Shown here: positions 1-6,602 of the stretch, piece after piece | How the letters are laid out: each line of letters opens with the position of its first letter | How positions within the stretch are numbered: the first letter of the stretch is position 1 | Assembly (NCBI GenBank): GCA_039029935.1 | Contig: JBCCFC010000463.1 | Span: 1-9,480 of the forward strand | Origin: G039029935 sp039029935 | Lineage (GTDB): Bacteria; Chloroflexota; Anaerolineae; Caldilineales; Caldilineaceae | Direction of reading: 5' to 3' | Length of the DNA stretch: 9,480 nt | Program-made: the position numbers and the translations under genes | The notes under the pieces: model-generated | Told to the model about the DNA's origin: nothing | The model's input: the letters and a program-made list of their open reading frames with translations, nothing else | The model's database searches: none

Positions 1-106
1 ACATATTTTGGTTTGCTTATGGAACTGTAATCTGCGTCGCTTTTTCTCTCAGAATAAAATGCAACCTATGAAACTGCTTTTGTCCACGGTGAAGGCAGTG
101 TCATTA

Positions 107-140
107 TTTGTTCGACAAAAATATGATACTTTGTTCGACA
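107..140 (+). promoter_or_regulatory. Two direct copies of an 11-bp site upstream of the patatin gene
   Basis: TTTGTTCGACA occurs at 107-117 and again, identically, at 130-140, a period of 23 bp or roughly two helical turns. The core TGTTCGACA has dyad ends (TGT...ACA). The pair lies 78-111 bp before the ATG at 218, a normal place for a tandem operator. A weak promoter may overlap the second copy (TCGACA at 135-140, TATACA at 160-165), but its 19-bp spacer is long. The repeat is seen directly; a regulatory role is inferred. The rest of 1-217 shows no convincing gene. Confidence 0.35.
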
Positions 141-217
141 GACAACGAGGCTAAACTACTATACACTTTCCGCAACAATGTAAAAAAAATTATTTCTCAT
201 TCCAAAAGGAGAATATT

Positions 218-2596
218 ATGTCAGCCTTCCGTAAATTTATGCGTACAACTAGTCGCACTGTTACTATTTTTTTATCATCTATCATTTTTGCATTCTTAAT
301 TGTTGGATTACCGTTAGTGGCACAATTCAGTGAGGGGATAGGCCAAACCCTCCGAGGGGCATATTACGACCTAGACGCCTTAGATATTTTCTTTGTGTCT
401 GCACTCACTGCCATTGCCATGTGGAGTCTGATGTTAACTCAGGCATTGTTGGTCGATGGCATGGCCGCTCGCTTTAATGTAGCCGACCAAAATATGAAAG
501 CATACGGTCTATGGCAGAACCATAACCAGAATCTGATTCCACGCCGTGTGGCACAATTCTTCAATTTTCCAATTACATCCTCTCAGATTCTTTTATATTT
601 TGGGTTGGCCTTTCTTGGCATATTGGTTATTGTATACAATAGCGATATAGGCGATACATTCGTTCAATGTAAGGAATTCAATCCATTATGTTTTGTTTCA
701 GTAAGTGTAGTCGCTATTTTGGGTATTTTAACTGCATATATCGTCATTTCCATCCTCACTATATTTACAACGTTTGATCTCGAAAATAATCCAGACATCG
801 CACCGTTTGTTCTGAACAACCTGCTCATGAATCGTTTACGAGGTTCAAGAGGGGCCATATGGGTTGACAGTATACGCTCGTCTATTCAATCTATACTCTC
901 GTGGGGTGCGAAAAGATTAGGGATGCACTATATTCTGGAACAGAATGAACAAAACGAACAAGAGACAGTCGTATCAACACATGCCTTTGCCATGGCTACA
1001 TTGATGGTCGTACTATTGTTTTATTTGGCCGCAAAATTTTTCATACCAATGTCATTCTTGCTCCAATGGCCGCCTTTAGCCCATGTGTTGATTTTACTTA
1101 CATTGCTTATTTGGCTTTTTCAAGGATTGCAGTTTCATTTATCACTCTCACGTGTACCCACTCTGCTTACGCTTATTTTCTTCGTGGTGTTATTGCAAGG
1201 GATTCGTCAATCAGACTATTACTTTAATATCTATGATACGAGCAATACATCCGAAACTGAAAAGATTTTGACACCAACAGAGGTTGCGCAGACGAGTGGT
1301 AAAAATCTTGTGGTCGTCACCTCGACTGGTGGAGGTATTTACGCTGCGGGTTGGGCCACGCTATCGTTGCAAAAGTTGCTTGAAGAACGCAGTGAGCTTG
1401 CGCAAGAGATTCGTTTAATTAGTGCGACCTCTGGCAGTGCTGTAGGAACAGCGTTTTATCTCACTGGCATATTGGATCATCAGGCGACGGAGGGTTCATG
1501 TATCCCATCCAATGAACGATTGGCGCAAATTCATGCATCCTCTGTCACATCAAGTCTTTCTGCCGCTCTTTATGGATTTTCGTTCAACGATTTTTGGCGG
1601 ATTCTATTTGGGGGGCCTGTCATTTTGACCGAAGAAGATCGGGGTCAACTCATTGAGAAACAGTGGCCTCAGAATGCAGATTTAATGACAAGCGAGATCG
1701 ACCCATATGCGATATCAATGAGCAGTCTCAAAGAACATATACGCAATGGGTGTTTGCCTGCACCGGTGCTAAATACGACTGTTATGGAAAATGGTCACCG
1801 GGTGATGGTTACGCCCATCGATTTTCGCAAAGAAGATGAGCGTGGCTTTAGTCACAAGCGATCATCGACGCTAGATGGGTATTTGTTTGCGGGCGACAAC
1901 TTTGATTATCGGAATGAATTCGACATAAGCATATGGACGGCGGCACGATTGTCGGCAACATTCCCTTATGTTTCTCCATCCGTTAGAGCAGACCTGAGCA
2001 ATACCCGATTGATGTCTAACCCTGAGCCGTTTTTAAAGCATCATTTTATCGACGGTGGCTATCACGATGGCTATGGCGTGGCTTCGGCTTTGGATTGGTT
2101 AGATGCGGTGTTTGAGGAACGCAAATGTGGTATGGATGAACAGTGCCAGGCAGATTTTGCCCTAGAGTTTGACCGTGTCCTGATTATTCAGTTGAGAGCA
2201 TCGCCAACAAACCAGCCTAGAGAAGTCGAGCCTGTTGCAGCGGTAAGAGCGGCCTATCTAGGCCCCTTAGATGGCATATTCCAAGCGCGGACTGGTGTGT
2301 CTTTTTCACGGAACGAACAAGCAATCGACCGTTTTATCAGCAATTGGGGTAGGCAATTTGGAGATGAGGTTGAGATTAAGACCGTTGTTTTGGAGCCAAG
2401 GGAGCACACAAACCGTCCACTCTCATGGCATCTAACCCAAGATCAAAGAACTGATCTTAAAGAGACCGCTTGGCATCCAGAGCTTGACACTTGTATTAAG
2501 GAGATCGATGAGTATTTAAAGATGACTGATGACACCGCTCATGAGACAGAAGAACAAATGGAACCTCATGGTTACGCGTTGTGTTCCCGTCAATAA
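218..2596 (+). CDS. Multi-pass membrane protein with C-terminal patatin-like phospholipase domain
   Basis: The 792-residue product starts at an ATG 6 nt after AAAAGGAG (204-211). About seven hydrophobic helices fill the N-terminal half (near residues 15-37, 57-79, 122-140, 158-183, 256-277, 288-308 and 314-330). A soluble domain follows from about residue 362 to the end. It has the patatin/cPLA2 hallmarks in order: an oxyanion-hole glycine run TGGG (G371-G373) after a hydrophobic strand, a nucleophile elbow SATSGS with Ser405 as likely nucleophile, and a DGG motif (Asp612) supplying the dyad aspartate. Family knowledge suggests an acyl hydrolase on membrane lipids, tethered by its helices; the substrate is unknown. 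The elbow reads A-T-S-G-S rather than the textbook G-x-S-x-G, resembling the cPLA2 form GLSGS. No signal peptide or lipobox is visible. The dehydrogenase follows 78 bp downstream on the same strand. Domain call firm, enzymatic activity less so. Confidence 0.85.
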   Translation: MSAFRKFMRTTSRTVTIFLSSIIFAFLIVGLPLVAQFSEGIGQTLRGAYYDLDALDIFFVSALTAIAMWSLMLTQALLVDGMAARFNVADQNMKAYGLWQNHNQNLIPRRVAQFFNFPITSSQILLYFGLAFLGILVIVYNSDIGDTFVQCKEFNPLCFVSVSVVAILGILTAYIVISILTIFTTFDLENNPDIAPFVLNNLLMNRLRGSRGAIWVDSIRSSIQSILSWGAKRLGMHYILEQNEQNEQETVVSTHAFAMATLMVVLLFYLAAKFFIPMSFLLQWPPLAHVLILLTLLIWLFQGLQFHLSLSRVPTLLTLIFFVVLLQGIRQSDYYFNIYDTSNTSETEKILTPTEVAQTSGKNLVVVTSTGGGIYAAGWATLSLQKLLEERSELAQEIRLISATSGSAVGTAFYLTGILDHQATEGSCIPSNERLAQIHASSVTSSLSAALYGFSFNDFWRILFGGPVILTEEDRGQLIEKQWPQNADLMTSEIDPYAISMSSLKEHIRNGCLPAPVLNTTVMENGHRVMVTPIDFRKEDERGFSHKRSSTLDGYLFAGDNFDYRNEFDISIWTAARLSATFPYVSPSVRADLSNTRLMSNPEPFLKHHFIDGGYHDGYGVASALDWLDAVFEERKCGMDEQCQADFALEFDRVLIIQLRASPTNQPREVEPVAAVRAAYLGPLDGIFQARTGVSFSRNEQAIDRFISNWGRQFGDEVEIKTVVLEPREHTNRPLSWHLTQDQRTDLKETAWHPELDTCIKEIDEYLKMTDDTAHETEEQMEPHGYALCSRQ

Positions 2597-2610
2597 ATCG
2601 TGAGAGACTT

Positions 2611-2639
2611 TTGCTTTTTTGCAGATTTGGCTTTACTAT
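2611..2639 (+). promoter_or_regulatory. Candidate promoter for the short-chain dehydrogenase
   Basis: TTGCTT (2611-2616) and TACTAT (2634-2639) are separated by 17 bp and lie 35 bp before the dehydrogenase ATG. Match to the sigma-70 consensus is only partial (3/6 and 4/6). The gene could equally be read through from the patatin gene, since no terminator is visible between them. Confidence 0.3.
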
Positions 2640-2674
2640 AGAAGAAGTCGTTGATGTAAGAACAGGAGAAAACT

Positions 2675-3415
2675 ATGCAAATATCGGGCAAAACCGTTGT
2701 CATCACTGGTGGCGGTGCAGGCATTGGTCTTGATCTCGCCAAGGCATTTTTGAGTAATGGGGCCAAGGTCATTATCTGTGGGCGTAATCTGAGCAGGTTG
2801 GAGCAGGCACAAGCAGACAATCCAGGGTTAGAGATCATGCAGTGTGATGTCACCAACGAGGAGCAGATACTTGCACTGCGTGAGCGGTGCGATGCTGAGT
2901 TTGGGGGGGCGGATATTCTGGTCAACAATGCAGGTGTGCTGACCCAAATGGATTTGGTCAAAGGCGACACCACACTTGAGCACCAACTGAAAGAAATAGA
3001 TATCAACGTGAATGGACCGATTCGCATGGTCTATCATTTTCTGCCGGGGCTGCTGCAAAAGCCAGAAGCGGCCATTGTCAATGTCTCGTCCTCGCTGGCC
3101 TATATTCCCTATGCTGCAATCCCTGTCTACAGTGCCACCAAAGCGGGGCTACACTCATGGACGCTCTCGCTGCGTAAACAGCTAGAGGACACCAATGTGC
3201 GCGTCTTTGAGTTGATGCCACCCCTTGTTGACACGGACATGGCATCCGAGATGGAAGGGATGCCCAAGATGTCACCTGAAAAGCTAGCGACTACCTTCAT
3301 CAACAGTTTTCTCAACAACAAAGATGAAATTGTCCCCGGCATGGGCGGCGCACTCAAGTTTATGAGCCGCATTTCACCGCGCATGATGATGAATATGATG
3401 GCGAGACAGGGGTGA
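2675..3415 (+). CDS. Classical short-chain dehydrogenase/reductase (SDR), DltE-like
   Basis: The 246-residue length is typical of classical SDRs. The start is set by AGGAG (2664-2668), 6 nt before the ATG. The Rossmann NAD(P)-binding motif TGGGAGIG is at residues 11-18, followed by a CGR strand end, an acidic CDV motif, NNAG at 84-87, the catalytic Asn in NVNG (Asn111), Ser139, and YSATK with Tyr152 and Lys156. The Asn-Ser-Tyr-Lys tetrad is therefore complete and the enzyme should be an active cytoplasmic oxidoreductase. Overall it resembles the proteins annotated DltE or 'SDR family oxidoreductase', but no teichoic-acid dlt genes are nearby, so no substrate is assigned and I give no symbol. 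The C-terminus is rich in Met and Arg (residues about 228-246). The TGA stop is the first triplet of the adjoining repeat array. Confidence 0.95.
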   Translation: MQISGKTVVITGGGAGIGLDLAKAFLSNGAKVIICGRNLSRLEQAQADNPGLEIMQCDVTNEEQILALRERCDAEFGGADILVNNAGVLTQMDLVKGDTTLEHQLKEIDINVNGPIRMVYHFLPGLLQKPEAAIVNVSSSLAYIPYAAIPVYSATKAGLHSWTLSLRKQLEDTNVRVFELMPPLVDTDMASEMEGMPKMSPEKLATTFINSFLNNKDEIVPGMGGALKFMSRISPRMMMNMMARQG

Positions 3416-3530
3416 AAGGTTGAAAGGTTGAAAGGTTGAAGTATTAACTCTTCAACTCTTCAACCCTTCAACTCTTCAACCCTTCAACCCTTCAACCCTT
3501 CAACCCTTCAACCCTTCAACCCTCCAACCG
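3413..3530. repeat. Inverted array of 8-bp tandem repeats between convergent genes
   Basis: Three copies of TGAAAGGT (3413-3436) plus a partial TGAA are followed by an 8-nt loop (3442-3449). On the other side come nine copies of TTCAACYC (3451-3522) and one degenerate copy (3523-3530). The arms are complementary apart from a single mismatch per unit, so 3413-3441 can pair with 3450-3478 as a long imperfect hairpin. It lies exactly where the dehydrogenase and ATPase genes converge and includes both stop codons. There is no clear U-run, but a hairpin this size could block read-through in both directions. The sequence pattern is directly visible; the termination role is inferred. Confidence 0.9.
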
Positions 3531-5084
3531 AACCAAATAGACCAAAACCTGCTTCCCGTCCTGTATTCTTTCAAATTCAAACTCATCATAGGCTAGCTTG
3601 CCATAGACATTTGGCCGTGCATGAAAAATCACATAATACCCCCGCTCGACACTTTCTGACGCCAAATAGCCAGCCAATTGCTCAAGCCCTTCATCAAACG
3701 CGGCGGGACCACGCCAAATCTTGGTTTCGATGACATAGCGATGGCCTTTGTTAACCATAATCAGGTCAATGCGTCCATCACCTGAATCCACTTCGGTAAA
3801 GAGATCGCCACCAAACTGACGCACAATGATATCCATGTAGGCCATCAGTAGATATTGCCCCGTCGCTTCCTGTGGCATGTCGGTGACTTTGAATGCTTCT
3901 TGTCCTCGCCGCTCGACAAACTCTCGGAAGCGTGAGAGTAACTTGTCCATCTGCAACTTACCATTGACCTCGTGGGGGCGGAAGTCATAGCCGTTGACCA
4001 GTATTGTGGCTTGATGACCAACGCGCATAGGGCGGAAAGCGGCCAGCAACACCTCACTATAGACTGCATTGGCAATCTTGCAATCTTCATGTGCATCCTC
4101 ACGAATGACGCCTTGCCGATATAAATCATTCACCAATTGATTGTTGAGATTAAAATTGTAGGACCCACCCAGCATGATATCTAATACGGCATCTCGATAT
4201 ATACTGGCATGACGAATGACTGTCTCAAAATTGTAATTGGTTTCACGGATGAGCTGTCGAAGAGCCGTTCGCACATGACTAACCGTGATTGAGTTTGACT
4301 GCTCGGTGACAAGTTCTGTTGTCAAAATTGTAGCTATCCGGTTCACCAAAAAAGGATGCCCTGCCGTTTGTCCATGCAGTAGTGACAACGCATCTGGTTC
4401 AAAGATTTGTCCTGATTCTGCTGTGTATTGTGCAATCATATCTCGAACTTCATCAAGCGAAAATCCATTGAGCCGTAATTGATAGGCGATATTAAATGGA
4501 GAACTGCGCCCAAAGTTGAGTTTGGCGATATTCTGAATGCCAATCAATATGACACTATGTAAACAATGTGGCGGGAGCGGATTCAAATACATGGTACGCC
4601 ATGTTTGTAATAATGGTGAAAGTGCTTCCTGGGGGGTAGCGTCAAATTCGTCAATAATCAGAACAATTTTAAGTTCTGGCGCGATACTGTGGAGACGCCG
4701 AAAAAATCGTCGAAACCCTTGATACGATTCTGGGGGATGTGTCTCTAACAATGTTTGGATGTCTTGTAATTGGGGGTGTGCTTGTTTCTCAAGCGCTTGT
4801 GTTAGATGATAGGCGATTAATTCAGCCACTTCTTCCAAAAAATCTGTTACAGATTCGCTTTCAAACTCTTCAAAACTCAAGGCAATCGGTATATAAGCTG
4901 GATTTTCAGCCAACATGTTATCCAGTTTTCGCAGCAACGTTGTCTTGCCCATTTGACGAGGTGCAAAAATCGTAAAATATTTGCCCTCATCAATCTGCTC
5001 ACTTAACTGGTCTACCAGCCATTGACGTGACACCACATAGTGCTTTGCAGCATTAACGGGTCCATGTGTATTAAAATAGCGCAT
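3516..5084 (-). CDS. P-loop ATPase fused to a C-terminal PD-(D/E)XK nuclease-like domain
   Basis: The product is 522 residues from the ATG at 5084. I prefer this start because GGGGTGA lies just upstream and the protein then opens with MRYFNT, as I recall for this AAA-like family. An in-frame ATG at 5126 would add 14 residues. The ATPase part shows Walker A as APRQMGKT (41-48, Lys47), Walker B as a hydrophobic strand ending in Asp145-Glu146, and a sensor-1-like strand ending in IGIQN. A helical, possibly winged-helix region follows at about 285-380. The C-terminal part (about 400-505) has D440 in GRIDL, then ETK (E453, K455) and Gln469, the D-ExK pattern of PD-(D/E)XK nucleases. Similar ATPase-PDDEXK proteins are widespread, often in many copies, and mostly uncharacterised; mobile-element or defence roles are speculation. 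The gene follows the oxygenase on the same strand across a repeat-filled 134-bp gap. Its last codons and TGA stop lie inside the 8-bp array. Confidence 0.87.
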   Translation of the reverse strand: MRYFNTHGPVNAAKHYVVSRQWLVDQLSEQIDEGKYFTIFAPRQMGKTTLLRKLDNMLAENPAYIPIALSFEEFESESVTDFLEEVAELIAYHLTQALEKQAHPQLQDIQTLLETHPPESYQGFRRFFRRLHSIAPELKIVLIIDEFDATPQEALSPLLQTWRTMYLNPLPPHCLHSVILIGIQNIAKLNFGRSSPFNIAYQLRLNGFSLDEVRDMIAQYTAESGQIFEPDALSLLHGQTAGHPFLVNRIATILTTELVTEQSNSITVSHVRTALRQLIRETNYNFETVIRHASIYRDAVLDIMLGGSYNFNLNNQLVNDLYRQGVIREDAHEDCKIANAVYSEVLLAAFRPMRVGHQATILVNGYDFRPHEVNGKLQMDKLLSRFREFVERRGQEAFKVTDMPQEATGQYLLMAYMDIIVRQFGGDLFTEVDSGDGRIDLIMVNKGHRYVIETKIWRGPAAFDEGLEQLAGYLASESVERGYYVIFHARPNVYGKLAYDEFEFERIQDGKQVLVYLVRLEG

Positions 5085-5139
5085 CTTCACCCCATATCTC
5101 AACAAAACTGAGCGTTCACCGCCCATCTATTCAAACACC

Positions 5140-5217
5140 CCACCGACCACTAACCCACCGATCCACCGACCACCGACCACCGACCACCGACCACCAACCA
5201 CCGACCCACCGATCACC
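5140..5217. repeat. 7-bp tandem repeat tract (CCACCGA)
   Basis: Four perfect head-to-tail copies of CCACCGA occupy 5163-5190, followed by a variant CCACCAA (5191-5197), another exact copy (5198-5204) and looser copies on both sides. The tract begins right after the TAG stop of the oxygenase gene (5219-5221) and nearly fills the gap to the ATPase gene. On the gene strand it reads TCGGTGG, so it is G-rich and strongly strand-biased. Its unit is unrelated to the 8-bp array at the other end of the ATPase gene. It looks like a slippage-prone intergenic repeat; no function is assigned. Confidence 0.9.
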
Positions 5218-5218
5218 T

Positions 5219-6055
5219 CTACCTCAACGCATCACTCGGATACCGATTCCACTCTAACGGCTCCATTTGCCCATCATACGTTGGCACCAACGCCTTCACC
5301 CGTGCTTGCACATCCTCCGGCCATTGCGCCACGCGTGATTGTTTTTTGCTTAAGTGTGCCTGAATGGGTTCAGGTGATGTATCAAAGGCGGGATGATACC
5401 AGAGTGTGATGACCGTGCGGCGATGGTCTGACTGGTTGGGGTTTGCGCCATGCAGCAGCCGCGCATCCCCGATCACCAAATCGCCCGCTGTTACCTGCAC
5501 AGCGATGTCATCTGATAAGGGCTGATAAATCGGGTGTGTTGGGTCAGTGGCGCGACGGATCGCATCCCCATGTGCTTCGGGCAGTAGGTCATGCATTTCA
5601 TGGCGATGGCGATGTGTACCTTTGAGCAACCGTAAACAGCCGTTGTGAATGGTGGTATCTACCAGGTAATACATCAAAAATAGTTGCTGCGGCACATTGG
5701 TATACGAGATCGGATCATCCCAGCCCCACCAATCTTGATGCCAGAAGAGGGCAGGCGACCTGGGTGGTTTGCTGATGACAAAGCCTGAAGACCAGCGTGG
5801 ACGTGGATAGCCCAGATGGGTCAATGCATCCAATGCTGGTTGGTAGGCAACTAATTCAGCAAAGAATGGATCATCATAGACGCTGACCATGCTCCCTGTC
5901 GATTTTTGTGCCTCAAAATGCTCTGCTGATTGCGCATCCAAAAGCTGATTACTCACTGTACGCACCCGCTCTAACATATCCGCATCCAAAATCTGTTCAC
6001 AGACACAGTAACCATCATCAATCAATTGCGTCTTCTTTTGTTGCCAGGTATTCAT
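5219..6055 (-). CDS. Phytanoyl-CoA dioxygenase (PhyH) family Fe(II)/2-oxoglutarate oxygenase
   Basis: The 278-residue length is normal for the family. The ATG at 6055 is preceded by AAGGAG (6070-6065 on the minus strand) with a 9-nt gap. The iron-binding facial triad is complete: His106 and Asp108 in WHQDWW, and the distal His202 in LLHGAN. Arg213, 11 residues after that His, is placed to bind the 2-oxoglutarate carboxylate. A conserved NGCLRLLKGTH stretch follows the core strand, as is usual in PhyH proteins. The enzyme should hydroxylate a small molecule in the cytoplasm using O2 and 2-oxoglutarate. The family covers very varied substrates (phytanoyl-CoA, ectoine, secondary metabolites), and nothing nearby narrows this down. 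It has its own candidate promoter at 6164-6136 and may be co-transcribed with the downstream ATPase gene, as no hairpin terminator separates them. Confidence 0.92.
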   Translation of the reverse strand: MNTWQQKKTQLIDDGYCVCEQILDADMLERVRTVSNQLLDAQSAEHFEAQKSTGSMVSVYDDPFFAELVAYQPALDALTHLGYPRPRWSSGFVISKPPRSPALFWHQDWWGWDDPISYTNVPQQLFLMYYLVDTTIHNGCLRLLKGTHRHRHEMHDLLPEAHGDAIRRATDPTHPIYQPLSDDIAVQVTAGDLVIGDARLLHGANPNQSDHRRTVITLWYHPAFDTSPEPIQAHLSKKQSRVAQWPEDVQARVKALVPTYDGQMEPLEWNRYPSDALR

Positions 6056-6135
6056 GTTGTTGCTCTCCTTTTTATGTGATAGTTTTTATGTAATAGATAG
6101 GCATTCCGATACCCTTCATTGCGATGATAGTTCAT

Positions 6136-6164
6136 AGTATAAAGCCACTTCGATTGTGATCCAA
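6136..6164 (-). promoter_or_regulatory. Candidate promoter for the PhyH-family oxygenase gene
   Basis: On the minus strand TTGGAT (6164-6159) and TATACT (6141-6136) are separated by exactly 17 bp. The -10 element matches the sigma-70 consensus at 5 of 6 positions and the -35 at 3 of 6. The predicted leader is about 75 nt and contains the AAGGAG site in front of the ATG at 6055. Confidence 0.45.
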
Positions 6165-6252
6165 ATTCAATATTTTTGTCAGCCCTGTTCAAATGAGTTG
6201 TCGCACATTCATCGTTATACATATCTGTGAAAGAGGTCCATACAGGTTAATT

Positions 6253-6318
6253 GGACAAAGGAAAGTATCGCAGGTTGGCTACCTGCGTCACAGATAACCA
6301 ATCTGTGATACTGGTTTA
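6253..6318. repeat. Structured 66-bp direct repeat, copy 1
   Basis: It is identical to copy 2 except for one base (A at 6281, G at 6362). It contains two perfect hairpins side by side: a 7-bp stem CGCAGGT/ACCTGCG (6269-6275 with 6281-6287, loop TGGCT) and an 8-bp stem TCACAGAT/ATCTGTGA (6288-6295 with 6301-6308, loop AACCA). AGTA (6264-6267) and TACT (6309-6312) close both as an outer stem, giving a three-way junction with almost no unpaired joining bases. The loops carry complementary TGG and CCA. A short GTCCA/TGGAC inverted pair (6236-6240, 6252-6256) precedes it. The role is unknown: a REP- or MITE-like element or a small structured RNA are both possible. Confidence 0.9.
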
Positions 6319-6333
6319 TACTGTCCTATGTAA

Positions 6334-6399
6334 GGACAAAGGAAAGTATCGCAGGTTGGCTGCCTGCGTCACAGATAACCAATCTGTGATACTGGTTTA
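6334..6399. repeat. Structured 66-bp direct repeat, copy 2
   Basis: This second copy starts 81 bp after the first, with 15 bp of unrelated spacer between them. The same fold is available: CGCAGGT/GCCTGCG (6350-6356 with 6362-6368), TCACAGAT/ATCTGTGA (6369-6376 with 6382-6389), and outer stem AGTA/TACT (6345-6348, 6390-6393). The only difference from copy 1 turns the innermost A-T pair of hairpin 1 into G-T, which is still a G-U wobble in RNA. It is preceded by TGTCC/GGACA (6322-6326, 6334-6338), echoing the GTCC/GGAC pair before copy 1 although the bases between differ. Confidence 0.9.
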
Positions 6400-6566
6400 C
6401 GTAATAAAAAACTGCATCGTGGCAATGGATATTTTAATTGACCTGTATAAGACGGAAACATGACTGCTCTTGGACCTATTTTTCGTACAAAACGCATATA
6501 AAATCTATGTTTAATAACGGATTTAATGAAATTTAATTTGTTATATTGTTTTTGTGTAAATACGTC

Positions 6567-6595
6567 TTGACAACATAGCAAATTAACAGTAGATT
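6567..6595 (+). promoter_or_regulatory. Strong candidate sigma-70 promoter for the hybrid kinase
   Basis: A perfect TTGACA (6567-6572) is followed after 17 bp by TAGATT (6590-6595, 4 of 6). The -10 element ends only 7 bp before the ATG at 6603. Transcription would therefore begin at or within a few bases of the start codon, predicting a leaderless or nearly leaderless mRNA. Confidence 0.6.
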
Positions 6596-6602
6596 TAGGT
6601 AC

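Larger units (their letters stand above)
6056..6602. other. Divergent intergenic region, 547 bp, no protein gene
   Basis: This gap separates the oxygenase (leftward) from the sensor kinase (rightward). From left to right it holds the oxygenase ribosome binding site and a leader of roughly 75 nt, a leftward promoter, two 66-bp structured repeats, an AT-rich stretch (about 6400-6560) in which I see no motif, and a rightward promoter touching the kinase start. Short open frames here cross the repeats, lack ribosome binding sites and look non-coding. Confidence 0.7.

Noticed and set aside
2590..3027. 145-codon antisense open frame over the dehydrogenase
   Set aside because: It lies opposite a complete SDR with all catalytic residues, and its Ser/Cys-rich translation matches no family I know.
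5085..5126. Upstream ATG at 5126 as the ATPase start
   Set aside because: It adds 14 residues that do not look like the family start; the ATG at 5084 has a closer GGGGTGA site and gives the MRYFNT opening. It cannot be excluded from sequence alone.
3516..6055. Oxygenase plus ATPase-nuclease as a dedicated defence or biosynthetic operon
   Set aside because: They share a strand and lack a terminator between them, but no partner gene, shared motif or known pairing supports a joint function.
6264..6312. Cloverleaf-like fold suggesting a tRNA
   Set aside because: It has only two arms plus a 4-5 bp closing stem, 5-nt loops, no anticodon arm and no TTCRA-type T-loop; at 49 nt it is too short.
6253..6399. 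CRISPR-like array
   Set aside because: There are only two 66-bp repeats with a 15-bp spacer, far from CRISPR repeat and spacer sizes, and no cas gene is present.
6251..6463. 70-codon open frame across the structured repeats
   Set aside because: Its peptide is simply the repeat translated twice, and no ribosome binding site precedes it.
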